DNA from: an uncultured Methylomonas sp.
GTDB lineage: Bacteria; Pseudomonadota; Gammaproteobacteria; Methylococcales; Methylomonadaceae
Direction: 5' to 3'
Length of the DNA: 64,000 nt
Assembly: GCA_936941155.1 (NCBI GenBank)
Contig: CAKZJE010000031.1
Span: 1-64,000 of the forward strand
The notes below the pieces were generated by a model. It was not told the origin of the DNA. It did no database searches and saw only the letters and a list, made by a program, of their open reading frames with translations. Position numbers and translations under genes: made by a program. Numbering within the stretch: position 1 is the first letter of the stretch; each line of letters begins with the position of its first letter. Positions 51,157 through 61,092 of the stretch are shown one piece after another.

Positions 51157-51182
51157 AATACGACTGGTCGTCTTGAAAATTT
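51157..51182. repeat. Dispersed palindrome, TACGACTGGTCGTCTT type
   Basis: A slightly decayed copy of the palindrome at 3510-3527 and 18740-18757, again between genes and flanked by AATTTTC / GAAAATTT. Confidence 0.65.
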
Positions 51183-51187
51183 TTGCT

Positions 51188-51215
51188 GTAGAGACGCAAG
51201 ATTTTGCGTCTCTAC
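51188..51215. repeat. Palindrome GTAGAGACGCAAGATTTTGCGTCTCTAC
   Basis: 12-bp arms GTAGAGACGCAA / TTGCGTCTCTAC around four bases. It lies between the acetyltransferase and argH, which converge, and could help terminate both transcripts. Confidence 0.75.
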
Positions 51216-51253
51216 GCTACAGTTGTCGAGCTTATTTCATGCACGTTCCTTAT

Positions 51254-52648
51254 TTACAGACTAACCACTTGATGACGCGCCGCTGTAATCGCTGCTCGCA
51301 CAGTATCCGGCGCAGTGCCACCAATATGTTTACGCGCCGCCACCGAGCCTTCTAATTTCAAAATTTCAAACACATCCGCTGTAATTTCACTAGAAAAACT
51401 TTGCAATTCAGTCAACGAAAGCTCAGACAAATCGCGTTGCGTTTCCACGCCTAAGCGCACCGCCAATCCCACCACTTCATGCGCATCACGAAACGCCATC
51501 CCTTTGCGCACCAAATAATCAGCTAAATCTGTCGCTGTCGCAAAACCACGCTTTGCGGAGTTGTACATATTTTCTTTTTTCGCCTCCACATGCGGCATCA
51601 TGTCGGCAAACGCGCGTAAACAATTCACCACTGTATCCACCGTATCAAACAGCGGCTCTTTATCTTCTTGATTATCCTTGTTATATGCCAGCGGCTGTCC
51701 TTTCATCAGCATCAATAAACTCATTAAATGCCCAGTGACGCGCCCTGATTTACCACGCACTAATTCTGGTACGTCAGGATTTTTCTTTTGCGGCATAATC
51801 GAAGAACCCGTGCAAAACGCATCAGGAATATCAATAAAATTAAACTGCGCACTCGCCCATAAAATCAATTCTTCGGAAAAACGCGACAAGTGCATCATGA
51901 TCAAACTCGCGGCGGCGGTAAATTCAATGGCAAAATCGCGGTCACTGACAGAATCTAACGAATTATTGGATGGACGCGAAAATCCCAACAGTTGCGCGGT
52001 CATAAAACGGTCAATCGGATAACTTGTTCCAGCTAACGCCGCAGCTCCTAACGGCATCACATTAATGCGTTTGCAACAATCATCAAGGCGTTCTTGGTCA
52101 CGGCTTAACATTTCAAACCACGCCATCAGATGATGTCCAAACGTCACAGGTTGCGCGACTTGCAAATGCGTAAATCCCGGCATAATCGTATCGGCATGAG
52201 TTTCTGCTAAATCCAATAATGCCAATTGCAAACGGCTCATTTCATTTTTAATCACCCCGATTTCATGACGCAAATACAAGCGAATATCGGTTGCCACTTG
52301 GTCATTGCGCGAGCGTCCGGTGTGCAATTTTTTTCCGGCAATGCCAATTCTGTCCGTTAGTCGCGCCTCAATATTCATGTGGACATCTTCTTGCTTAATT
52401 GACCACGCAAATTCGCCGCGTTCAATTTCGTCTTTAATTTGCGCCAGTCCTGTTTGAATGTCGGCAAATTCAGTGGCGGTTAAAATGCCGATATGACAAA
52501 GCATCTGCGCATGAGCCAGTGAGCCTTCAATATCTTGCATTGCCATGCGCTGGTCAAAACTGACGGAGGCGGTAAAAATCTCCACAAACGCATCGGTGGC
52601 TTGGGCAAAACGGGCACTGGAAAGTTTCTCGGTATTAACGTTGTTCAT
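51254..52648 (-). CDS. argH: Argininosuccinate lyase
   Basis: 464 residues, the last step of arginine synthesis (argininosuccinate to arginine and fumarate). The fumarase/lyase signature [12 protein letters not shown] lies at about 274-285, with the N-terminal [21 protein letters not shown] and [12 protein letters not shown]. It is divergent from algZ, an arrangement conserved in many gammaproteobacteria. Confidence 0.97.
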   Translation of the reverse strand: MNNVNTEKLSSARFAQATDAFVEIFTASVSFDQRMAMQDIEGSLAHAQMLCHIGILTATEFADIQTGLAQIKDEIERGEFAWSIKQEDVHMNIEARLTDRIGIAGKKLHTGRSRNDQVATDIRLYLRHEIGVIKNEMSRLQLALLDLAETHADTIMPGFTHLQVAQPVTFGHHLMAWFEMLSRDQERLDDCCKRINVMPLGAAALAGTSYPIDRFMTAQLLGFSRPSNNSLDSVSDRDFAIEFTAAASLIMMHLSRFSEELILWASAQFNFIDIPDAFCTGSSIMPQKKNPDVPELVRGKSGRVTGHLMSLLMLMKGQPLAYNKDNQEDKEPLFDTVDTVVNCLRAFADMMPHVEAKKENMYNSAKRGFATATDLADYLVRKGMAFRDAHEVVGLAVRLGVETQRDLSELSLTELQSFSSEITADVFEILKLEGSVAARKHIGGTAPDTVRAAITAARHQVVSL

Positions 52649-52720
52649 ATCTTGTCAGTCGGTCAGCTAAAAAAAGCCGTAGTATACCGTTAAATATCAA
52701 CCCAATCAGGCGAAACGCAG

Positions 52721-53749
52721 ATGAAGAATTTTTTACCGGATTTTTGTTCGTTAAAAATGGTGTTAGCGGTGTTTTTTTTAACCGAATTATTGGCTTTTTT
52801 GCTCACTTTAGCCGCTGGCAATGCTGATGTCGGTTTTTTAGAGGAATTCGCGCTGCGTTCATTATTTGCGTTGTGGATTTCGTTTATCAGCGCGGCGTTG
52901 CTGTGTGCGTTGCGAAATGCCGCGCCGCAGCTAAATAGTCAACGGGTAGGTTTTTTAGCGTTTATCATAATTCAACTAACAACATTATGGGTGAGTTGGT
53001 TGGTGATTACCGCGTTGCCAAGTCGTGATTTATTAATGCCGATGGTATTAGAAAATGAAAAACTGAGTTTTTACGCCCGCACGTTGGGGATTAGCGCGTT
53101 GGTTTCGTTGGCTTTTTTGCGCTATTTATATGTACTGTTTCAATGGCAAGAACAAATGGAAGCGAAAGCAATGGCGAAACTCAACGCCTTGCAAGCGCGA
53201 ATGCGTCCGCATTTTTTGTTTAACAGTCTCAATAGTATCGCCAGTTTAACGCGCATTAATCCGCCATTAGCAGAAACGTTAGTGGAAGATTTAGCGGAAT
53301 TAATTCGTGCGAGCATGGCGATTGATGAGGTGTTATTAGTGCCGTTAGCGCAGGAAATTAAATTGGTCGAGTTATATTTGGCGATTGAAGCGCAACGTTT
53401 AGATGAGCGTTTAAGCGTTGTGTGGCAACTTAGCAGTGTGCCAAAAGATGCGCTAATTCCGCCTTTAAGTTTGCAGCCCTTGGTGGAAAATGCCGTATAT
53501 TATGGAATAGAACCGAGCCCTGACGGTGGCGAAATTGCAATTTCAGGTGAGTTTAAAAATAATCGTCTATTTATTTGTGTCACAAATCCACAAGTTACCC
53601 AACAAAATCGTGCGCGACCGAGTAACAAAATCGCCCTGAAAAATTTAGCCGCGCGTTTAAGCGGATGTTTTGATGATAACGCCGTGTTGCGAGTGGAAAA
53701 TAACGACAAAACGTATCAAATTACTTTAGAAATTCCGTATCGAAAATGA
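52721..53749 (+). CDS. algZ: LytS/AlgZ-type sensor histidine kinase
   Basis: 342 residues. Four predicted membrane helices in the first 140 residues are followed by the His_kinase domain with the conserved RMRPHFLFNSLNSIA (phospho-His about 164) and the ATP-binding LIPPLSLQPLVENAVYYG. It probably phosphorylates the LytTR regulator encoded next, whose ATG overlaps its stop (ATGA). The N box is intact. Confidence 0.9.
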   Translation: MKNFLPDFCSLKMVLAVFFLTELLAFLLTLAAGNADVGFLEEFALRSLFALWISFISAALLCALRNAAPQLNSQRVGFLAFIIIQLTTLWVSWLVITALPSRDLLMPMVLENEKLSFYARTLGISALVSLAFLRYLYVLFQWQEQMEAKAMAKLNALQARMRPHFLFNSLNSIASLTRINPPLAETLVEDLAELIRASMAIDEVLLVPLAQEIKLVELYLAIEAQRLDERLSVVWQLSSVPKDALIPPLSLQPLVENAVYYGIEPSPDGGEIAISGEFKNNRLFICVTNPQVTQQNRARPSNKIALKNLAARLSGCFDDNAVLRVENNDKTYQITLEIPYRK

Positions 53750-54498
53750 AAATTTTAATTGCCGATGATGAAAAATTAGCGCGATTACGTTTAGAAAGTT
53801 TAATTGCCGAATGTGGCGAGAATTTTCAGGTCGTTGCGGAAGCGAAAAACGGTTTAGAAGCGTTGCAAAAATGGAAACAAACGCAAGCGCAAGTGCTGCT
53901 GTTGGATATTCGGATGCCGGAAATGAGTGGCTTGCAAGTAGCGCAGGAATTATTGAAATTTGAAAATCCACCCGCAGTGATTTTTACTACTGCTTATGAC
54001 AGCCATGCGCTAGCGGCGTTTGAGGCGAATGCGATTGATTATTTACTCAAACCAATTCGCAAAGATCGTTTACTTACCGCGTTGCAAAAAGCGCAAGTTT
54101 TCAAACAAGCACAACTGCAATTGCTGCAAAAAAATTTACCGAGCGAAAATCGTCGCAGCCATTTATGCGTGCAAGTGGCGGGGGATTTACATTTGCTTTC
54201 GGTTGAGGAAATTTTGTATTTTCAAGCCGAACAAAAATATGTGATCGCCAAAACGCGGCATAAAGACTATTTATTGGATGATTCACTCAAAGCGTTGGAA
54301 GAAGAATTTAGCGATTCTTTTTTACGCATTCATCGTAATGCGTTGGTATCGTTGCGGCATATTCATGAATTGCACAAGCAAGAAGACGGGCAAGTGTTGG
54401 TGAAATTTCACGATTTTGAGCAGACTTTAGCGGTCAGTCGCAGGCTGCTGGCAAAAGTCAAAGCCTGTTTTAAAGATTTCAAACTCAATAACCTATAG
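53746..54498 (+). CDS. algR: LytTR response regulator (AlgR)
   Basis: 250 residues. The receiver has the phospho-acceptor in LLLDIRMPEMSG (Asp about 54) and the conserved Lys in DYLLKPIRKDRL. A LytTR DNA-binding domain (about 140-245, ILYFQAEQKYVIA, FLRIHRNALVSLRHI) follows. In Pseudomonas AlgR controls alginate and type IV pili; targets here are unknown. Conserved neighbour of hemC. Confidence 0.92.
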   Translation: MKILIADDEKLARLRLESLIAECGENFQVVAEAKNGLEALQKWKQTQAQVLLLDIRMPEMSGLQVAQELLKFENPPAVIFTTAYDSHALAAFEANAIDYLLKPIRKDRLLTALQKAQVFKQAQLQLLQKNLPSENRRSHLCVQVAGDLHLLSVEEILYFQAEQKYVIAKTRHKDYLLDDSLKALEEEFSDSFLRIHRNALVSLRHIHELHKQEDGQVLVKFHDFEQTLAVSRRLLAKVKACFKDFKLNNL

Positions 54499-54553
54499 TT
54501 CAAGATAACAGGTTACAATAGCCGATTTTATTTCAAGCGGTAAGGGTTCTATT

Positions 54554-55480
54554 TTGGCTGAAAAAATCATTCGTATTGCAACACGCAAAAGCCCGTTGGC
54601 ACTGTGGCAAGCCGAGCATGTGGCGGCGCGACTAAGCCAAGCATTTCCTGAGATAACAACCGAATTGGTCACGATGGTGACAAAAGGTGACAAGATTTTA
54701 GACGCGCCGCTGGCGAAAGTGGGTGGCAAAGGTTTGTTCGTGAAGGAATTGGAACAAGGCATGTTAGACGGGATTGCCGATATTGCCGTGCATTCCATGA
54801 AAGATGTGCCAGTGGAATTTCCCGACGGTTTGCATTTAGCGGTGATTTTAGAGCGCGAAGACCCGACCGATGCGTTTGTTTCCAACCGTTATCAAAGTTT
54901 GGATGATTTACCGCCCGATGCCAAAATCGGCACATCGAGTTTACGGCGGCAATGTCAGATTAAAGAAAAGTTTCCGAATGCAGAAATTTTATCCTTGCGT
55001 GGTAATGTGAATACCCGTTTAGCAAAGCTGGATGCGGGTGAATTCGATGCGATTATTTTAGCCAGTGCGGGATTAAAACGCCTAGGCATGGCGGATAGAA
55101 TCACGCAATCATTGCCCACTACCGTGAGTTTACCCGCAATGGGGCAAGGCGCGATTGGGATTGAATGTCGCGTTGATGATGAAGAAGTCAATCAAATGCT
55201 GCAAGTTTTGCATCATGAAGCGACCAATATTTGTGTCCGTGCAGAACGGGCGATGAATGCGCGGTTGAATGGCGGTTGCCAAGTGCCGATTGGTGGTTTT
55301 GCGCAAATTGACGGTGACACTGTGTTTATGCGCGGTTTGGTCGGTAGTCCTGATGGCGCGGTGATTTATCGTGCTGAAAGAGAAGGAACGATTCAGCAAG
55401 CGCAAGAAATAGGTGTTGCGATTGCGGAGGATTTATTAAGCCAAGGTGCGGATAAGATTTTGCAGGCTCTTTATTCTTAG
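54554..55480 (+). CDS. hemC: Hydroxymethylbilane synthase (porphobilinogen deaminase)
   Basis: 308 residues; joins four porphobilinogens in haem and sirohaem synthesis. [16 protein letters not shown], the SSLRRQCQI stretch and the cofactor-binding Cys in [12 protein letters not shown] (about 242) are present. The start is a TTG at 54554 with TAAGGG 7 nt upstream; no in-frame ATG fits. hemD normally follows but is 4.8 kb away here. Confidence 0.96.
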   Translation: MAEKIIRIATRKSPLALWQAEHVAARLSQAFPEITTELVTMVTKGDKILDAPLAKVGGKGLFVKELEQGMLDGIADIAVHSMKDVPVEFPDGLHLAVILEREDPTDAFVSNRYQSLDDLPPDAKIGTSSLRRQCQIKEKFPNAEILSLRGNVNTRLAKLDAGEFDAIILASAGLKRLGMADRITQSLPTTVSLPAMGQGAIGIECRVDDEEVNQMLQVLHHEATNICVRAERAMNARLNGGCQVPIGGFAQIDGDTVFMRGLVGSPDGAVIYRAEREGTIQQAQEIGVAIAEDLLSQGADKILQALYS

Positions 55481-55504
55481 GCTCAAAAAGTGACGGGGTA
55501 ATGT

Positions 55505-55975
55505 GTGATGACAACAGTTTGTGATATTGAAGAGGAAGTTATAGACATGGGTTCACGGAATCACAGTTATTTGCAAATTAAATTAGGTGCTTTGTTGTTG
55601 GAGCTGGATAAATATCTGGTGTTGTCTGAAATTAGTTTAGATAGCAGTCCGTTAGAAACCAATACCAAAGAAATGCGACCTGATTTAGCGTTATATCCGA
55701 AATTAACGATTGATTTTTTGCAAGACGAAATCCGAATGCAAACTATGCCGTTATTGGTGATTGAAATTTTATCGCCACGTCAAAGCATTGATGAGATTTT
55801 GGAAAAGTTTAGAGGTTATTTTAAGTTGGGTGTGCAATCGTGTTGGTTGGTTTTGCCGCCGTTAAAATCCGTTTCGGTTTTTTCATCGCCAAATCAAGAG
55901 CAGACTTTTAGCCAAGGTGAAGTAGTTGATAATGTGCTGGCTATTCGATTGGCTGTGAAAAGTATTTTCCAATAA
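55505..55975 (+). CDS. Uma2-family putative endonuclease
   Basis: 156 residues. LEVLS-type strand, METNTKEMRPDLALYP (conserved Asp about 60) and MPLLVIEILSPRQSIDEILEKFRGYFKLG (Glu about 83, Lys about 99). It is the first gene of the block between hemC and hemD, starting 24 nt after hemC. A start at the second Met is equally possible. Confidence 0.85.
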   Translation: MMTTVCDIEEEVIDMGSRNHSYLQIKLGALLLELDKYLVLSEISLDSSPLETNTKEMRPDLALYPKLTIDFLQDEIRMQTMPLLVIEILSPRQSIDEILEKFRGYFKLGVQSCWLVLPPLKSVSVFSSPNQEQTFSQGEVVDNVLAIRLAVKSIFQ

Positions 55976-56080
55976 AGGGTAGGTGATTTGTCATTTTCTG
56001 AAATAATCGTCACGACTTCATAAAGCCAAATTGCAATATTACTTTTTCGTCTACACAAAACACTTAAAGGAGAAACCAAA

Positions 56081-58387
56081 ATGAATGCGCTGTTAAGAAT
56101 TTTACAACTCATTGAAAAACCAGGCTCATTTTGTGCTTCTAATTTAATCCCACCTTGTATCTTAGGCTTAAACGTCAACAATATTGGCACGGTTGGTTTT
56201 CCGTTGCAAACCGAACAAGCTAAACAATTGATTGCCCAAGCCCATCAAGCCCCGTTTGGCTGGGGTGAACAAACCCTTGTTGATACCCAGATTCGGAAAG
56301 TTTGGGAATTAAACGCCGAGCAATTTACTATCACTAATCCCCAGTGGCAAAGCCAACTGAATACAATTTGTCAGGACTTGCAAACCGAGCTAGGAATTAA
56401 GGATGAAATTATAGCTGATATTTATAAGTTATTGATTTACGAGAAAGACAGCTTCTTCTTACCGCATCGCGACACCGAAAAAATAGAGCGGATGTTTGCC
56501 ACTTTAGTCGTGGTGCTACCGTCTGCACACGAAGGCGGGGAGTTAATTATTTGCCACGATGGTGAGGAAAAACGATTTGCTTTTGGCGGTGATAACAGTC
56601 TTTTTGAAATGCGTTATGTTGCGTTTTATGCCGATTGTCAGCATGAAGTGAAGCCCGTCACCGCGGGTTATCGGGTTTGTTTAGTGTATAACTTGGCTTT
56701 AGCCAATTCGCAAAAAACCACGCCGTTAGCGGCAAAAAACTCTGTTATTGTCAATCAATTAACTGATTATTTGACAACTTGGGCGCAACAAGAAAATACG
56801 CGCTTTGAACACAATGAGGAGTTGCAGCCAAGTGATACCTTACGCGCTGTTTTGTTAAAACATCGTTATACCGAAGCTGCGTTGAGTTTTGATAGCTTGA
56901 AAGGATTAGATAAAGTTTATGCGCAGGTGTTAACACAAGCCGCAGCCGCTTCAGATTGCCAAATTCACTTAGGATTAGTGACGTTATGGGAAGTGGGTGA
57001 TATTAGCGAATATTTTTACGATGATGATTATTATGGTCATGGTCGACGCAAGAGTAGTAAAAAGAAGGAAGAAGAATATGAAATGGGCGAAATTATTGAC
57101 AGTAACTTGAGTATAAACAATTGGATAGCGATTGACGGTACGGAAAAAAATTTTGGTGAAATCGGTATCAATGAGGAACAAATTATTAGCAAAAAAGCCA
57201 TTGGTAGCGGCAAGCCTGATGAAACCGAAATTGAAGGCCCTACGGGAAATGCAGGGGCAACGATGGATCGTTGGTATCATCGTGCCGCGTTGGTGATTTG
57301 GCCTAAACAGCAACACTTCACGCTTTTGGCATCAATGAGCCAAGAGATAGCTGTTCCACAATTAGCAGAAATGTTAGCCGCTAATCCGACTGATTTAAGC
57401 GATTGCAGCCGTTTTGCCAGTGCGATTATTGATTATTGGAGATTGCCGCGTTCAATTCAACTGCCCAAGATAACTGAGGAGAGTTGTTCTTGGGTGAAAA
57501 AAATGTTGCAACTGTTACTTACTTTAGACGATAAGAGCTTGTTAGAGCGGTTGTTTAATGAGGTGTTAAGCAATGATTTTTCAGGCGTGGAAGGGGAAGA
57601 AATTGCCACGATTGGCGAGCGTTACGGTTGGTCAAGCTTTGCGCCTTATTTGCTGCGCATGAGCGAAAAGACAGAATACGAAGCACTCGCGGCGTTTAGT
57701 GCGATTTTAGCCACGCTGTCTGAAAAGCAAATCAGCGATAAAGCGTTGGCGATGCAATTAGCACAAAATACTTGGCATAGTTTGTTCAACATACAACTAC
57801 CCACTTACTATTCCTATAACCCTAAATCAGCCGATTCATGCAAAAAAATGATTCTGGTCAATTTGGTTAAAGCTTTGCATGACTTGCATGAAGAGCAATT
57901 GTTGACAGAGATTGGCAAGCATATTTTCAAAACAGCGGAAGAGTTTGATTTGCGCACGGTGGTTCAGCCTGCTTTATTGGAAATTGGACATTGGTTAACG
58001 CAACAGCAGGCTTCAAATCACCTTTTTAGCAGTCTGTTTTTGCAGCAAGGTTTGCAACAATTTGAGCAAATGGCAACGGTAGGAATTATAAAACCAACGG
58101 ATTGGGTGCGAGGTAGTCAATTGAGTTGTGCCTGTGAACATTGTTTAACGTTAAAACAGTTTTTACAAAGTCCTATTGAGTCGGAGTGTCGTTTTAAAAT
58201 GCGGCAAGATTTGCGCACACATGTCGAAAAACAAATTGAAAAGGATAGGTTGGATATTGATTTCACGACTGAAAAAGGACGCTCTCCCTATACGTTGATC
58301 TGTATGAAAAATTATGCGAGTTTTGACCGCGCTGTGAAGTTGGCAAAAGCAGATAACAAAATGTGGCAGCAATTGCAAAAGCTGTGA
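56081..58387 (+). CDS. Large 2OG-Fe(II) dioxygenase-domain protein
   Basis: 768 residues. The N-terminal dioxygenase domain (about 95-205) has HRDTEKIERMFATLVVVLP (His and Asp of the iron site, about 128-130), EGGELII and a distal His with the Arg for 2-oxoglutarate (CQHEVKPVTAGYR, about 187-198), as in prolyl 4-hydroxylases. The remaining 550 residues are helical and unassigned, with an acidic YDDDYYGHGRRKSSKKKEEE segment (about 308-330) and a CACEHCLTLKQF motif near the end. The substrate is unknown. AAAGGAG precedes the ATG. Confidence 0.78.
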   Translation: MNALLRILQLIEKPGSFCASNLIPPCILGLNVNNIGTVGFPLQTEQAKQLIAQAHQAPFGWGEQTLVDTQIRKVWELNAEQFTITNPQWQSQLNTICQDLQTELGIKDEIIADIYKLLIYEKDSFFLPHRDTEKIERMFATLVVVLPSAHEGGELIICHDGEEKRFAFGGDNSLFEMRYVAFYADCQHEVKPVTAGYRVCLVYNLALANSQKTTPLAAKNSVIVNQLTDYLTTWAQQENTRFEHNEELQPSDTLRAVLLKHRYTEAALSFDSLKGLDKVYAQVLTQAAAASDCQIHLGLVTLWEVGDISEYFYDDDYYGHGRRKSSKKKEEEYEMGEIIDSNLSINNWIAIDGTEKNFGEIGINEEQIISKKAIGSGKPDETEIEGPTGNAGATMDRWYHRAALVIWPKQQHFTLLASMSQEIAVPQLAEMLAANPTDLSDCSRFASAIIDYWRLPRSIQLPKITEESCSWVKKMLQLLLTLDDKSLLERLFNEVLSNDFSGVEGEEIATIGERYGWSSFAPYLLRMSEKTEYEALAAFSAILATLSEKQISDKALAMQLAQNTWHSLFNIQLPTYYSYNPKSADSCKKMILVNLVKALHDLHEEQLLTEIGKHIFKTAEEFDLRTVVQPALLEIGHWLTQQQASNHLFSSLFLQQGLQQFEQMATVGIIKPTDWVRGSQLSCACEHCLTLKQFLQSPIESECRFKMRQDLRTHVEKQIEKDRLDIDFTTEKGRSPYTLICMKNYASFDRAVKLAKADNKMWQQLQKL

Positions 58388-58454
58388 GCTGGTTTTTAAT
58401 GCTGGGCAGTTTTTAATTAAGCAATCATTTTCCAAAATAAAAATCGGGTGAAAT

Positions 58455-58667
58455 ATGAATAATAAATACACAGCAATCATAAAACAGGATGGCGATTGGT
58501 GGCTAGGCTGGATTGAAGAAATATCGGGTGTTAATTGTCAGGAAAAAAGTTACAGTGAATTATTGGAAAGTTTAAAAATTACTTTGCAGGAAGCCTTAGA
58601 ATTTAACCGTGAAGAAGCGTTGTTAAATGCAGGTTCGGATTATAAAGAAGAACTTATTGCATTATGA
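58455..58667 (+). CDS. hicB: HicB-family antitoxin
   Basis: 70 residues, MNNKYTAIIKQDGDWWLGWIEEISGVNCQEKSY..., the partial RNase-H-like fold of HicB. The short form lacks a DNA-binding tail. Its stop overlaps hicA by 4 nt. Confidence 0.92.
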   Translation: MNNKYTAIIKQDGDWWLGWIEEISGVNCQEKSYSELLESLKITLQEALEFNREEALLNAGSDYKEELIAL

Positions 58668-58852
58668 AACGTTCAGAATTGATTCGCTATTTACATGAGC
58701 AAGGCTGTGAATTGTTAAGAGAAGGTGGGCGACATTCATGGTGGCATAATCCATTACAAAATAAACGTTCTGCTGTTCCGCGTCATAGTGAAATTAGTGA
58801 TATTTTGGCAAATAAAATTTGTAAGGATTTAGGTGTTAAGCAGATTAAATAA
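58664..58852 (+). CDS. hicA: HicA-family mRNA interferase toxin
   Basis: 62 residues: MKRSELIRYLHEQGCELLREGGRHSWWHNP with the catalytic His in GGRHSWW, then AVPRHSEISDILANKICKDLGV. The dsRNA-binding-like fold is complete. The order antitoxin then toxin is the reverse of classical hicA-hicB but is common. Confidence 0.93.
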   Translation: MKRSELIRYLHEQGCELLREGGRHSWWHNPLQNKRSAVPRHSEISDILANKICKDLGVKQIK

Positions 58853-58979
58853 TGCCTTGTGTTCTCACCAAGACCCAGCCGACCGTTTTATTGCGGCAAC
58901 GGCTTGGGAATATGATTTGATTTTGATTACCGCAGATGAAAAATTAAAGCTGTTAAAACAAGTTGCCATTTTTAGTTAA
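58853..58979 (+). pseudogene. C-terminal remnant of a PIN-domain toxin
   Basis: Between hicA and the next gene 39 codons read SHQDPADRFIAATAWEYD and LILITADEKLKLL, then a stop. DPADRFIAATA and ITADEKL are the third and fourth acidic sites of VapC-type toxins. The N-terminal two thirds are absent, and it has no start codon of its own except a TTG. Confidence 0.82.
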
Positions 58980-58998
58980 TGCCGTAAATATCTCGAAT

Positions 58999-59961
58999 AT
59001 GTCAAAAATTTCTCAAAACCAAAAAATCGTCAATTTTCTACAAAGTAATCCTCTTAAACGTTTTGGAGCAAGGGAAATTGCTCAGGCTATCGTTAATCAA
59101 TATCCAGAAGATTACCAAGAAAAACGTAAAAATCCGCGTTTCGCTGATGAACGAGATTTTTTGCAGCAGGTTGTTGCTGAAATTGGCGGTAGAAAAGAAG
59201 AAATTTTAAGAATTAGCTCACATATTTTTTGGCAAGATAAACCTCGTCCACGAGTCTATTGGTATGATAAAAATGCAACGCAACCTCAAAAAATACCTGT
59301 TGCTCCAATTCAAGAAACAGAAGAACTCTCTGAGAAAGAAGAATTAGTTGAATCAAGTAGCTCACTGGACAGCACGACTTTAACCGAACAACAACTTTAT
59401 CCTTTATTAGTTGAATATCTGAAAACCGAATTAAATTTATTCTGCCAACGCATTGATGAAAAACGCTCAAAAAATCAACGCGGCAATGGCGGAAATCAAT
59501 GGTTGCATCCTGATATAGTCGCTATGCAACCTGTTGATAGAGAATGGAATGAATTAGTCAGAACGTGCGTACAGCGTGGCGGCGGACAAAGTGTGCGGCT
59601 GTGGTCATTTGAAGTTAAAAAAGAACTTAACAGCTCAAATGTGCGGATGAGTTTTTTCCAAGCCGTCAGTAATTCCAGTTGGGCAAATGAAGGCTATTTA
59701 ATTGCCATGTCGGTTGCTAATAATGTAGAACAGGAACTGCGCATGTTGTCTGCATTGCACGGCATAGGCGTGATTTTATTAACTCCAGAAAATCCTTCTG
59801 AAAGTGAAATTTTATTACCGGCAATTGCTAGACCTGAAATTGATTGGCAATCCGTGAATCGCATTGTGGTTGAAAATGAAGATTTTAAAGATTTTGTCGA
59901 ATTGGTTTCGACTTATTATCAAACTGGACGTATTCGTGGTAAAGATTGGAATCGGGTTTAA
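58999..59961 (+). CDS. HrgA-like protein with HARE-HTH start
   Basis: 320 residues from MSKISQNQKIVNFLQSNPLKRFGAREIAQAIV, a HARE-HTH-type winged helix (about 1-90). A flexible Glu/Ser linker (about 110-145) and a C-terminal COG2958-like domain with HPDIVAMQPVDREWN and LWSFEVKKEL (a PD...ExK-type site) follow. In Helicobacter an hrgA gene replaces a restriction gene. It is probably a DNA-directed enzyme of a defence system; that is inference. The first 12 codons of the longest frame overlap the vapC remnant, so the later ATG is preferred. Confidence 0.75.
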   Translation: MSKISQNQKIVNFLQSNPLKRFGAREIAQAIVNQYPEDYQEKRKNPRFADERDFLQQVVAEIGGRKEEILRISSHIFWQDKPRPRVYWYDKNATQPQKIPVAPIQETEELSEKEELVESSSSLDSTTLTEQQLYPLLVEYLKTELNLFCQRIDEKRSKNQRGNGGNQWLHPDIVAMQPVDREWNELVRTCVQRGGGQSVRLWSFEVKKELNSSNVRMSFFQAVSNSSWANEGYLIAMSVANNVEQELRMLSALHGIGVILLTPENPSESEILLPAIARPEIDWQSVNRIVVENEDFKDFVELVSTYYQTGRIRGKDWNRV

Positions 59962-60032
59962 CTTTGACAAAATATTGACTAGAAAATTCTAATGGGTCAA
60001 TTCACAAAATTAATACAGTGTAAGTAAGTATC

Positions 60033-60314
60033 ATGCAAATCACCTTAGATATTCCAGACCAATACATTAGTACGCAAAATCAAAGTCAAATCAGTCAACA
60101 GATAAAACTTTATGCCGCTTTGCTGATGTTTCAATCAGGACAACTTTCACGCGGTGCGGCTTGTGAATTTGCAGAAATGACTATTTATGATTTTCTTAAC
60201 GCCTGTAAACAATACAATATCAGTTTGATTCAGAGTTCTGCCCAATCAATAGAAGATGATGTATTACGCTTTGAACAGCGATATAGAATTGATGCTCATT
60301 TGAGCATTAACTAG
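60033..60314 (+). CDS. UPF0175-family antitoxin without a toxin
   Basis: 93 residues with a beta strand MQITLDIPDQYI and the UPF0175 helix-turn-helix region LLMFQSGQLSRGAACEFAEMTIYDFLNACKQY (positions about 28-60). Partners are normally DUF3368 PIN toxins placed downstream; here hemD follows after one base. It is therefore an orphan antitoxin. Confidence 0.85.
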   Translation: MQITLDIPDQYISTQNQSQISQQIKLYAALLMFQSGQLSRGAACEFAEMTIYDFLNACKQYNISLIQSSAQSIEDDVLRFEQRYRIDAHLSIN

Positions 60315-60315
60315 A

Positions 60316-61092
60316 ATGACAAAACTACTTAACGGCAAACGCATTCTCGTCACTCGCCCCAAACTGCAAGCCCATAATCTCATCAGTTTAATCGAACAAC
60401 ACAGCGGACAAGCTATTGCTTTTCCAACCTTAGAAATAGTAGCGATAGAAAATTCGCAAGTTGCAAAACAACGACTTGAAAATCTCAAAGCTTATCAGTG
60501 GCTTATTTTTATCAGCGCAAATGCGGTAAATTTTGCAGTTACAGCAAATAATGGGAAAATAAGGGATTTCACACAGACAAAAATTGCAGCGGTAGGCAAA
60601 GCAACTGCAAAAGCGTTAGAAAACGCAGGTTTATCTGTCGATTTAGTGCCAGAAACTGGCTTTAACAGTGAAGCTTTATTAGCCACAACCGCTTTGCAAC
60701 AAGTTCAAAATCAACGGATTTTGATTGTGCGAGGCGTGGGTGGACGGGAAACTTTAGCGCAGGAATTGCAAAAACGCGGTGCAATTGTTGATTACTGGGA
60801 AGTTTATCAACGTAAAATACCCAAAACGGATACCGCGCCTGTAGTAGACTTATTAACACAACAGCAACTGGATTGGCTCACTGTCACCAGTACTGAAGCT
60901 TTGCAGAATTTAATCACGATGCTAGAAACAGAAAAAAACTCGCTATTGAACATACCGCTGGTCGTGATAAGTGAACGAATTAAACAAATCGCAGCATCCA
61001 TCGGATTTAAAACAATTGTTGTCAGCAGCAGTCCTGATGATACGGCAATTCTTAACACAATGATAATGTTAACAAATGGGGAAGGACAGTGA
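60316..61092 (+). CDS. hemD: Uroporphyrinogen-III synthase
   Basis: 258 residues. GKRILVTRPKLQAHNLISLIE at the start, WLIFISANAVNF, the RGVGGRETLAQELQKRGAIVDYWEVYQR stretch (about 137-164) and VTSTEALQNL are diagnostic. It closes hydroxymethylbilane to uroporphyrinogen III. The first base lies 1 nt after the UPF0175 stop, so its expression probably comes from that gene's transcript. Its stop overlaps the hemX start (GTGA). Confidence 0.94.
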   Translation: MTKLLNGKRILVTRPKLQAHNLISLIEQHSGQAIAFPTLEIVAIENSQVAKQRLENLKAYQWLIFISANAVNFAVTANNGKIRDFTQTKIAAVGKATAKALENAGLSVDLVPETGFNSEALLATTALQQVQNQRILIVRGVGGRETLAQELQKRGAIVDYWEVYQRKIPKTDTAPVVDLLTQQQLDWLTVTSTEALQNLITMLETEKNSLLNIPLVVISERIKQIAASIGFKTIVVSSSPDDTAILNTMIMLTNGEGQ

